Shown piece after piece: positions 12,701 to 24,700 of a stretch of DNA of 36,301 nucleotides. The stretch is from Sphacelaria rigidula (Eukaryota; Phaeophyceae; Sphacelariales). Position 1 is the first letter of the stretch. Every line of letters starts with the position of its first letter. The notes under the pieces were generated by a model that was not told the DNA's origin, did not search any database, and saw only the letters and a list, made by a program, of their open reading frames with translations. The stretch spans positions 1-36,301 of the forward strand of contig CAXNAA020000018.1 of NCBI GenBank assembly GCA_964200075.2, given 5' to 3'. The translations under genes were made by a program, and so were the position numbers.

Positions 12701-15700
12701 TGAAGCGCGCCTAATTTTCGCTTCAAAAAGAAGAGGCTCATGAGAAAGATACAAAAGTTTAATTTCAATAAAAAACGCGCATACGGAACAAAAGTCTAGT
12801 CATATCGAGGACTGTTTCGACGAGCAAAACTTACAGCAAGTTGGGCACATTTTGACGTTTCGCAGAGGCGTCCAAAGCGTGGGGACATGGCCATACCCAC
12901 GCTAATGTATAAAACTTGCGGTGTGCGCCTCCTGCGTGCCTGCCTTTTCTCACCATTGCCACAGCGCCTCGCCGGTACTCGGGAAGGAGCAAGACAAGAT
13001 AGAAGGTGCTACCCAAACAGGCCGTTCATCTCAAGCAGTACATGGACTTGTGGGCGTCCTGTTCTCGACCGTTCGAAGAGCATATGGACCAGTGTCGCTG
13101 TCTGGTGACGTTACAGTTGACGCTGCTGGCGCCTTCGACACGTGTAATAGCGCTTCCGTAGTACGTGGTGGGGCGGGCACGGAGCGCGAGGGCGCCCGCT
13201 TCGACTCTATACCGGAGCAGCGATGTACTGAGAATGAAGGGTTGCTCATCCCTGGCTGCGGAACAGGATATGGTGCCGGGCTGCTCGATCTCGGTTTGGC
13301 CGATCAGTGTAGTACACTACTTCGAGAGTTATTCAAGGTGCGTTGCCCATCGTGTCTTGTTGCTACTACCGTGGATAGTTTGAGTGGTATGCAACTCAGT
13401 TGGTGGTGATGCATATGCAGGAAGGTGATCACAAAAGTAGGTGCGTGCCTTACGTGACTACGCTGCGGGATAAATAACATCGGCGTCGACCACGCGAACG
13501 CCGTTCTCTCAAGACATGCCCACTTTTGAGAGCCGGTTTCCGTATACTTCTCTCAAGGTATCTCTTGCATGCATATATAAACTGGACACGGACGCTGTCT
13601 ATCTATCGCTTGATCCATTTAGATGAACCACCCGGGGTCTTTGCCGGGTCTTTAGGCAGGAGACAGACTAATGCAGTGTCGTGAATAAACGCGTCTGTCC
13701 GACGGCTTGTGCTTTTCTATTATTTGCGGCGGGTGCCGAAGCAGGAAGCTGCATGGAAGGAACCAATCGCAAGGATGCTCCTGGTGTCTATTCGAACTGC
13801 AGCATCGAGCGTAAGGGAGCTTTCGAATGATACTACTCCTCCTACACCGACTGATCCTATGATATCTATGATACCCGCACCATCGGTTCGAGGGTTACGG
13901 AATATCATCTCGGATGCCGTGGGCGCCTTGGCGATCATCGCTAGCAGCTCAGGGGTTTTATACCCAGGAGCTGCGGTTCAATCCACGTAAGCTCTTCGTG
14001 CCACACCGCATTTTGTAGACGATGAAGTGTTTGTCGCATATAATATTGTGTCATGTGACATGGTAGCAAGAGTATCGTTTGCCCGAGTTATTCACCACGC
14101 CTTTCGTACCCCCTCTTGACTGCCCCTCTGGTATACATTTATTATGAGTGAACGTGATTGCTCAGCGTGGATGCAAAATGCCGGTGGATATTGATCTGCG
14201 TTAAGTCTTCAATGGGTGGCGAGAAATCATCCTGAGCGTCTCATTGGTCTGAGGGCCTCACTGTACCCCCCACCGCAAATTGTCGATAATCCGCCGTCGC
14301 CGAACGTATCAACAGGTCCGGTGCCCGCGGAACGGTTGTTCTTTGTTCAATTGGTGTAGCCCAGGCAGGAGTGGTGTTTGACGGGCAAAACGTTGAGGGT
14401 TGTGAGCGCCTGCCTGCCCGTGATCTTGAGGTGGTTGGAGCTGGCTTTCAAACAGACCCAGACACCCCCGCGCAGCCGGTTATTGCGCAGCTGCTGTCTC
14501 TACTAGGAGCGGTTTTGAGCTCGGAACAGGTGTCGCAAGCCTTGAGTGCCACGAACGCCGAGGAGCTAAAGTCAGGTGTTCCTGCAATGGCGTGGTCTAG
14601 GTTGCTCTCCCAAACCTTGGTCGCAGTCCTCCAGTTATCCGTGCACTGCAGCGATGCTGTTGTAGCGGCTTGCCAGGAGGGTGATGTGGTCGCGAAAGTT
14701 CTGCCCATGCTTCTGCGGGTTGCTGTCTGCCCCATCCAGCTACCGGCCCTCCTCACCGCACAGGTATGGTACTGAAACGCTGGTACGGCTGGGGTGCTGG
14801 GCACCTTCATGACTTCATGCCTACCCCGACTGCTGTTGTTATCTAGTCTATTTCAATCAGCAAAAAAGCTGCAGTTGAGATTCCACGGTTTTCTTGTTCG
14901 CAAGGGCCAACCGGTCTGCACATCAGCCACATCAGCCACGCCGTTTGCCGCGTTCGGCAATTTCCTGATAAGAGTTGTAGCTGACCGCCTTATACTATGT
15001 TCTGCTGTGTAAAAGTGTCAACTTTATCTAGATGTAAGTAGCGCACTGTCTGATTGTATATAGGTGTTTTCACTTGTTTGTGCCAGCAACCCCCAAATTA
15101 ACTCTTCAGACAAAGCGATTCCGTCTACCCTGAGCAAACTCGCTGTTTCGTGTAATCGCACGGTCATGTTTGGCAGGAATTTCGCCTGCGTTGGCGCGCG
15201 ACTCAAGCTAGGATGTTGTCTGCCCTGCACCTGGAAGACCTCGGTCCCCGCACATTGCAGCCAATTCAAAAGCGCCCACTTCCCCCACCCGAGGTCCCAA
15301 CCGCAAAAAAGGGACGCAACGAGGCGCGCACTCCTTCGCAGGAGTGCTACGCCTCGTCCCCATCGGGTAGTCGAGACACCTTATCTGCTGAGGAATCCCG
15401 GGGGCAGTCGCTCACGCATTTGCGCAGGCAGATATCGGACAGCCACCCTGCTTCCCCAGATCCGGCGTCAGCGCGATGGGCACGTATAGGGGGCAGGGGT
15501 CGGCTCATGGCTATGAGCGACGCACACAGAGGCTTGGGGCGCGGTTGGGGTTCATCGATGCACAGTAGGCGTGTAGTCGGGGCCTGGAGTGCACTGGACT
15601 GGGGAGGAAGAGGTGGGATGGAGGAAGAGGAAGATGCAAGGGACGGAGGGCGTCGACGGCTGCTACGCAGCGATAGCAGCCAAAGGGTACCTGTTAGGGG

Positions 15701-18700
15701 CAGGCGTGCTACTTCGGTAGAGTCGCGATTGGATTCCAGACGGTCTATGACGACAAGGCTTTTGCATGCGAGAATGCGCGGCTTTGCGGAGCCGAGGGAC
15801 GAGGAGACAGGAGCCTTGCTAGTGGAGTTCAATGACGGTACGGATGAGACTGCAACAGATATACACGGATTGGAAGGCGGGAGTGCTGGGAGCGCAGAAA
15901 CTGCCGATACGAGCCAAGACGGGGATGAGGAGGTGAACTGCCCTTACTGTACGAGATAATGTCTTTTGATTGCTGTATTAGTCTTGGAGATCTATGAGAT
16001 TTACTTGCCAAGTCAGGATCCGAGTATGTATTCAAGCCTGATTGATGCAAGCGTGTATTGTTTCTGAGTTTCTTGTTAGTTCGATTCACTTTATGCATTC
16101 CCGTCACGGATGCTTGCTTTACCCATACTGTATACAACACGTCGCTTTAGTTCGTGTAATCACCCTCGTTTCAATCCCGGCCTTCCGTACGCGTATCTGT
16201 GTGTTTTCGCCTGTCGAATGTCCTCGAGTAGGAGATGACCATGACGACTACCGGCGAGCACGAAGGCGTCGAGGCATTGCAGGGAGGGGCAGGTTCTCAC
16301 CGTGGCTCGGATCTGCTTTCGCCTGATTTGCCATTGTGCGTCACCAGCGGCCAAGGCGCTTCGCCTGCGATAGAACGGCAAGAACGATTAAAGCTCAAAC
16401 CATCATCATCGGGTTTCCCAGTTTCACACGTGTTGACGTTCGGGCCTGAGGTATTGGCTACAAGAGATGTGCTTAGCGCCCAACTGTCGGAGGAGTTTGG
16501 AGTTTCGCTTGCTACAGCCCGAGCAGCGTTGGAGATGCTTGGAGATGACGAAAAAACTCGGCAATGGTTCCTCAAGCAGGTGCTCTGATTCCTGTTGACT
16601 TTGGGAGGGGTCTGTCGCGGGTAAAACTCATTTTTTGTCCTAGATGGGCGTTGTGCGATCCGGCTGACCTTGTGCCTTGTTTCGAATATTGGAATATTTG
16701 AACAAGATAACAAGATATACCCCGTGTTGTGACAGTATCAAAATTGATGCATTGAAGTTTTGATGCAGTGCTGCACGCGATCCCCATTCCCGTCTTGTCC
16801 TACTTCCATGCTCGCACTCCTCAGGACCCACCAGATGCAGTTGGGCGTGGTTCGGGTGACAACATTCCTCCTGCAACAAGTGCAAATCAAGCAATGGACG
16901 ACGTCACCGTGGATGACGAGGCTGTTGTCTGCAGCCTTGCTGCTTCCGGAGGATTGACCGGCTGTGGTGGCGATTCTGCTGGTGTTCCATCAGCCGAGGA
17001 AGGGCTGAATCTATGGGAACCGGATGAACAGGAAGCGAGAGCTATGGTGTTGGACGTTCCAGCATTCACCCAGGTGTAATATTTGAGATGAATCTCTCTC
17101 ACCAGCACGTACGCTTTCTGGAACACAACATGCGGGGACCTTTTTTTCACTAGTTTGGTGGAGGTATGTGGTCGCCGTGTCTCTTCAACCCGTGGCACAG
17201 GCAAGCACACGCCGGATAACGTGAACATCTCACCTGTCACATTCCCTTCTTGACTTGGACAAAGTTGAAAATATCGCTAACGCAATCATCTCATTTCCTA
17301 TTCCTTCGCAGCGCGTCGACCTGCTGTGCGAGCACGATTTAGTGCCCGTCTTGGGTACTCCGCGCCCTGCTCCAGTCCTTGGGGGTGCAGCCGGAACGGT
17401 AAGTAGTAGCTTCCTGGCTAGAGAGGCGGACCTTCTTGCCCCTGGTAGCTTGTTGATCGTCACGAGCGGAGAAGGTTATGCTCCCGAAGAGATGGGCCCG
17501 TACGTTACAGTGGCTAGAGAAATGCCTCGCTCCACGGGGCACGAGCGAGGACAAGGTCACGGGACGGGGTCACGGGGGGGTTTGGTGAGAATCGCAGGCA
17601 GTGATAGCCAGGGGGCAAGCGGTAGTCGAACGGCGGGCACGTCGAATCTCTCAGGCCCTGGTGGGGCTGAGGATGGACTGGTCGTAGACGGCGAGGAGGT
17701 GTTGGTAGAGATGATGGACGCGGAGACGGGCTTGTGCCTGGGCAGGCGCGTACCGATCGGGGATCTAAGGCACTCTACGTCTTTTTTCGGGCGGAAACTG
17801 GACATGGAACAAACGACTTGTAAAAAGGTGCGTCTTTAGTTGAACTTTGCGTCATTTGTTTTTCAAATGAAGCCGAAAAAATGCGATTTAAAAAGTAACG
17901 GTGTTGGTCGTACCTGCCGTCAGGTCAATGTGTCGTTTCCGAGCAGACAGCTAGATGCACTCCTCGAGAAGGACGAACCACGACCTTCCACTCAACCCAT
18001 CTCCAGCCAAGATCGCTAAAGAATGCAGCGCCTATTACGATATCGGGCGGTGAGGGTCTCCACATAAAGAAAGGAGCCCAAGTCTCACTCGTAGTGCTTG
18101 AAATCGTTTATTTGACTTTCGGCTTATTTACGAATGACTCGTGTAACTCAAGTCAGGCTCATCGAGAGTGTTGTGGCAGAAACGGACGGTGAATTGTCGA
18201 TTATCAATTCTAGTCGTCTCCGGTGCATGAAGGCCTCTATACCATTCATGTACGTAGTCCCCTCATTTTTCTCGATGGTTGCTCGTGTCTGTACTCGTTA
18301 GCTGCTGCATGATACGGACATGGCTCTCTCCATACTGCGGGCTCGGAGCCTGCTGGTACGTCTCATCCACAGCCTCAACACACCGGCTATAGCTGCAGCC
18401 GGCGGCCCCCGGAGCCTACTCAATCTCACGCGTCTCCTTGCTGCGCAAGACCTTGCCAACGGCAGCGTTCCAACGTCCGTGTGGAGCAGCGCTGATAGTC
18501 TCCAAGGTTCCCAGCAGTTGGAAATCGGGTATGCCACAGGGGAGGTTCAAGGCACAGACCATTCAGTTTTGCAGCACAACGATAAGGTTGTGGGCGCGGC
18601 ACATCTAGACCAGGACTCCTTGCTGAAGGTGGGTATTGTTCAAGCGGGGGGTGTTTGCCAAGAAAAAGGACTGCTTGTGCATAACGTACTAGGGTTAACT

Positions 18701-21700
18701 GGTCGGGGTGCTTTCTTTTTACGTTCCATCTTGTCGAGCCTAATGACATGGGATACCCACGTTGGGGTCGATCCCTTGATTTTGGTTCTAGTATCGTCGT
18801 GTCACATTATCAGAAAGTAGACCCTGTCCAACCTGCCGTACCTGTCGTCCATGTTGTACTTTTGTTGAGTAAAGGTGTTGTGGAGCAAGGTGATGCAGTC
18901 GCCAGGGCCGTGGGCCTCCGATAGCGGTGTAGAGACCGCGAGTGCAACTTTGGGCGAGATGCTCGCGCAGGAGGTGCTGGACTCGTTCAACGCCTTGGCA
19001 ACCGCGCCGCAAACTCTGCTAAGCGGGGACGTGGGCCTTGGTAATGGTTATGGCTCAGGGGCAGTGCCAGTGATGACGGATACTCTCTCATCGACACTTG
19101 AGACAAATGTTCCTGGCAAGGGGAGCATTGCGCACGAGTCGCTGCATCCGATTTGTACGCCTTTGTCGTACGGAGGGCACATCGAAGTTGATTCCAATTG
19201 CTGCGGCATGGTGGTGAAGGTAGACTCTCGGAGCCGCACGTCTTCCGACGTCGTGCGGCTGCAGTTCTTTTCGTCCCCGGATGACATGCTGAACGATCGC
19301 AATCCCATACGAGTCATGCACGGGCACGTTCCCGATCGCGCGGCGAGGGCACGGGCAAAAGGTATGGAATTTTTCAAGATCGAGGAAGCCGATAGCACGT
19401 CGTTCGACGTGACATCATCCAGCCTCGAAGATGCTCTTTCCATTAGTGCTCTGGATCGAATTAATTTACCACCTCCTTTGGTGAGACATGGCAGCTCCTC
19501 AACAAACGCCAGCGCAAGCGGCGGTTCTTCCCGCCATCCGTCAGGCACTGCGCATCGAGTCACCTCTTCGTCGGAAGCCGCGGTTCGCGGTTTGTACGAG
19601 ACGCAAAGCCGGGGGGTGATGAGCCGTTGGGCGCGGGTAAAAGATGCGCCTGCACTGACGCAGAGTACCGCCTTCCGATCGTTTGCGTTACCAGGAGTAC
19701 ACAAGCTGTGGTTCCGGTTCGATGCGCCTCCCGGGGCTGAGAAGCCACCCCTCAAGATGGAGACCTTGGTGGGGTCTTTGGACAATCTTCCATCGGGAAA
19801 ACTTCGGGCTAACCTTAGTTCGTCGACTGGTCGTGACAATTCTGTGCACTCAGAACAAGACGAGGATCTCAGCCAGGAAGATATGGGCCTCAAGGCGCTC
19901 TTCACCTTCTTTGGCGCAGACCATGCAGAGGGCGGTGCTGCACCGCCAGGCGTTGGCCCTGGGAGCATGCTAAGGACCGAGTCTGACGAGAAGTCCAGCT
20001 TACGCTCCCAAGTTAGTCCTAACTTACCGGGTTGTCTCGTCGCACTCGATGGCATTTGCTTGACGAGGGGCAAGTGGTTTTACGAGGTAACAATTGACTC
20101 CCTGATGGACCAGGCTGCAGGAGATGACAATCTTGTTCGTATCGGGTGGGCACACTTGGAGCTTTCTTCGGCAGTGCAAGGCATGTACGGATTGAAGCCA
20201 AAGGGGGGAAGCTCGTCTTGGGGCGCGCGTGCTTCGGGAAGCAGGCAGAGAAACGATGATGATGCCAGAAAGCCGCAACCACATGAGTCGACCCGGACTT
20301 TGCAAGGGCACACCCTCGACTCGTTCAAGCCAGCAGAGCCGGCGCTGGGGTGGCTTTATCACACTAACCCTACCGAGGATGCCGAGCTGGCAAGAGCGGA
20401 GGCGGAAGCCAAGGGCGTTGGTTTTCCAGTTGTTGGCTCCGACAGTGGCCATCTAGCTCTGGGACTGGGCCGACGGGGGTTTGTCTGGGTTGGTGGACGC
20501 CCGGTGGTCCGTGCAACTCGTCGTCTGGAGCCGAAAGATGTAATAGGCTGCGCAATAGATGTAGGCTGCGGCGATGTTCGTTTTTCGGTGAATGGAATAT
20601 GGGCGACGGCTGTGCCCAATGACGAGAAGAGTCAAGTCACAGTCGGCACGTGCATGTTGAGCTCGGAAACGTTCAAGGTTGTGAAGGGCGTCCGGCCATG
20701 TCTCTCTGTGCGTGGGAGTGCATGTCTTTCCGTGAACTTCGGGGCGACCCCGTTCAGACACGCCCCTCCAGGAGATGCGTTCCTTCCTGTCATACTTCGG
20801 GATGTGCATACACAACCATCACAATCACCTGCGGAAGATCTTCCTGGTGAGGATCTGATCCGGAAGTACCCTGTAGTGTTGGTGCTAGATATTTCCTTGT
20901 GTGTTTCCCCCACCGCCGAGCACTCCTTCGGTTGTGTAGACAATTTGGGCAATACATTTCTACTTCCTGATTGAACCCACTCAGTGCCTTACTGCGCTTC
21001 CTGTCCCCACTTGTTCGAACCGTTAGTCACCGAGATGAGCAAAGGTGGCGGTGCGACAGAGTCTGAGCATCAGCGCTCGAGAAAGCCATCGAAATCGAAC
21101 ATGGCGCCTGAAGCAGATGCAGACATGAACTGGGGCTTCCGATTTGTCGTGGATCCGTTGCGCGGCGTTCCCTATAGAGTGATCCGTGATCTCGAGCTGA
21201 TTTGTCGCTTCGGGGGAAGTAACAGGGCAGGGGCTGCCTCCTCTGGCGTTGGAGCGCAGGTGGGTCTTGCTGTAAACCGTCGAAAAGCGCACTGATGTAC
21301 AATGTTCTCTTGCTTGCGTGCGCACTGGAGTGATCTGTGATCTGCTGTATTAATATAATTACTTCCACCTGTGCACAACGATGAGCGAATTCGTTCCCCG
21401 TGCAGCTGAAGTTTGTGTGCGAGCTAAATAGCTCGCTCGTTGCCCCCGTCGTCGGTTATGGTCGTGTGACCCGTTCTGTGTGTCGGTTGCATTTTTAATG
21501 TTTTTGCTTGCAGATTCTGTCCATTTGGCGGCCCAAGGCTCCTCCAGGGTGGTACAGTGTGGGTGACGTGGCTAGCCGTGGCTTGTTACCGCCTGCAGGA
21601 GCCATCGTGGTGCGCGCAGATACTACGGGCTGCCTGATGTCCAAGCCGGCCAAGTTTCGCGTCGTGCATCAGGATAAGAATTCGGGCTACATGGTATGGC

Positions 21701-24700
21701 GACCAGTGCCGAGGAAGGGCCAGGTAGGTTCATGTAGTATAGCAATTAGTTCACAATATCTCCTCGTGTCGACTAGTCTCGCAGGATGAACGTGTGCGCT
21801 AGCAGTATTCTCCAGCAGGGTGCCACAGTAGGGGGAGCCAGCATTGTTTATGTGCATAGATATGATTGTAACGCGTGACGGGCCTCGTCAAAAAAAACTG
21901 ATGATGACCACGAACCGCGTCTGGGTTTCATCTGCAGATAAGATTCGAATCTAAATTTTGTATTGGGTCACACTGTGGTGCACACTTGCCGGTTGGTGGA
22001 TTATTCGAACGGTTTGAGTATCAGGTATCTCTTGGAGACTTCGCGTGCGCGAAGAAGGCCAGCAAGGCCATCATGGCGGGTGCGGTTCGCTGTGTTGCAG
22101 CGTGGGCTGTAGAACGGTGTCCTGTTGTACAATGTCTTTGGCGAGAGGAGAAAAAGACAGGCAATCAGGTGGGCTAAACTCTCCAAAGTCGATTATCCCG
22201 GCAGATGTTCATACTGAGATAGTTGGAGGCACTGCTACCGTGCTACCGTCAGATCAGGGTACATGGTTCCTCCGCACGGGTGCACCAGGCATGTTGGGCA
22301 GGGCTGCGTACACCGCCGATGTAAGAAAATGCCATGTTGAGCTATGATGCTTCCTGGTGTAATATCATGTAAGCGGCTGATGAACTGACTGCAACAGGGT
22401 GTCATGCTTTTGAACCAAGAGACATGAAGGGTCACGGAGAGTTTTTTCGCCGCGAACAGTACAAAAGCTCCGTTGCCGTGTTCGACGACACGAGTGAGAG
22501 ATACGTGACGACGAATCACTCCCGACATGATGCCCCCTGTTTCTCCTTTACTCTCATGCTTGACCAGGCGATTTGGTCCGTGCAAAACGGCCTGGGGACC
22601 TTCTTCGGTTCTCTAAGTGGCGGCCGACTCAGCAAGAGGGAGGTCACGCAAGGTCCGCAATCACGTGCAGAGCGTCAGAAGCGCAAAAAGAAAAAGAGCA
22701 AGAAAAAGAAATCTGGGTGAGGCATATATATATATCGGAGTACCCTGCAGTCGGCGTTGCACTGCTCGCTTGTATGTGTCCGTATGTGTCCGTTCCAGCC
22801 TTTTGCTTTCGGTTCTGGAGAACCTGTCAGTGGTGACTTGGGCGTTCTCCGGATGGAAAAACCTAATACGGTTGATTCCAGTGGACCAAATATTCATGGT
22901 ACTCGCTACTGGTAGCTAGATGGGTACGGTTCAAGTCGTCGCCTGTTGCCTGTCGACTTTGATCGTGGTACAGCATTGACGTGGCGCAAACGCGCATATC
23001 TTTGAGCTACACGCCTCTGTCTTCGTCGTCGCCCTTGCCTAATTGCTTGCCTGTGACAGCGGTGGTGGTGATAGCTCCGACGACGAAGAGGGCGAACGCG
23101 TCAAATTGCGTCTCGGGGTTGGTGAGGGATGGGCTCTGCGTGGAGTATCGGCCTCGTGCATCACTAACGAGTGGCGTGAGGAGTCCGACGTCATCTCTGG
23201 TCCTGTGGCACCCAAGCGTTACCCCATATCACCCACTGCGCTCCAGTCCGTCGAAGCACCAGGGCCATCAGTATCAGGTCGGCAGGCTGGGAAGCCCCAG
23301 GACAAAGCTCTTCTCGATCGGGGTGATGTAGACGGGGTGTTGGTTGAGTCTAACCCGACCCCATCCGTGTCCTGGGCATCTTGGCTGCTGTCTTTCCTCC
23401 TCAACCACCCCTCTCTACGACGACTAGCAATGCGGCCGTCTCTTTTCCGCGCCCTAACATCGTATCTACGCTCGCCTAGAGCGCCTCATCGACTCCGCGT
23501 GGTTCCACTTCTCACACTCCTCATCCGCTCACACGCCGAGTTCGAGCATGGCCCTCCACCTCTGGAAGAAGTGGACGGTCTGATAGTGGCCGTATTGCAG
23601 GAGTGCGATAGAGCTACGCGCGGTCGCGGACCAGGAAGCATGGTGTGGAGAACGAGTGACTGCCCAGGTGGATTGCAGCTGGAAACGAGGTGGGCAAATG
23701 AGGGGCTGCTTCTTCTGACTGATCTCGCCATAGCAACTCGTCGCGCTCAGGACAGCCTAAGGCAACCACTGCAAGAGTGGTCACTCAATTCTCGAGGCTC
23801 CCGGGAAGAGAAATTCTCACAAACAGGCGACGAGCAGCAGGTTGGGACTGTTCTGCCGGAGGCGGGTGCGATAGGCATGAGAGCCGTAAAGGTATCCCTT
23901 CCACCGTTTGGAACTCGCATTGACGAAAGTCCTGTAGAGGAAGGAGAGGATGAAGAAGCCGATGAAGTAGAGCGTAGTCTCGCAGCTCGGCTGCTCTTGG
24001 GCGGAAGGCTGCTTGGCGCAGAGGACAGAGCACTGTTGGAGGTGGACCAGAGGAATGCCGTGTTGCCGGACGTCGCAGCCTCGACCCCACTCAGCAGCAC
24101 TGAGTTGGACAATGATGGTAGAGAAGAGCAAGAAAACAAGGCATCTATCCATTCACCTTCCCGTTGCCTACATCATTTGATCGAGATTTTGGACACGCTG
24201 AGAGTGCTGCGTAGCGGGTGGCCATCGCCGGGTGTGATGAGTGCGCCAGGAATTCCAGGCAACGGTGAAGACCGATCACTAGTGTCGCCAGAGCCAGTCC
24301 CCTCCTTGGACTCTATACTGTGCGAAGCATGGATGGACGCCGTGGGCCCTGCGGCAGTGATTGAATCGGAACATCCATTCCGAGAAGGGATGCAAGAGGA
24401 AACGCTATGTTTTCATGGAGCGGAGGAAGTGGTTGTGTTCCTAGATCCGCAGAGTTCTATGCAAGTGGTGAGCGAAGCACACCGCGGCGGTAGTGCACTT
24501 GCGTCCGCAGATGTGTTCATTTTTGCACGGAGTTGGATAATTTTCCGCTCAACCTTTTCTTCCGTGGACGTTCACTTTTTTCTGCCGTCAGTTGGTCTTC
24601 CTTAACGTGTGTGTCCCTTGATGAACGTGTTCACTAGGGGAAGGCCAATCTGGTTCTGGAGGGTAAGGACAAGATGGTGACCATCACCGGTCGGCAGGAG

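Noticed and set aside
19048-20073. 341-codon open frame on the minus strand across exon 27
   Set aside because: It mirrors a high-GC coding exon on the other strand; the plus frame has clear SPRY and beta-domain motifs and the minus product has none.
22919-23331. 116-codon plus-strand frame around the start of exon 33
   Set aside because: Ser/Pro-rich, in another frame than exon 33, with no motif.
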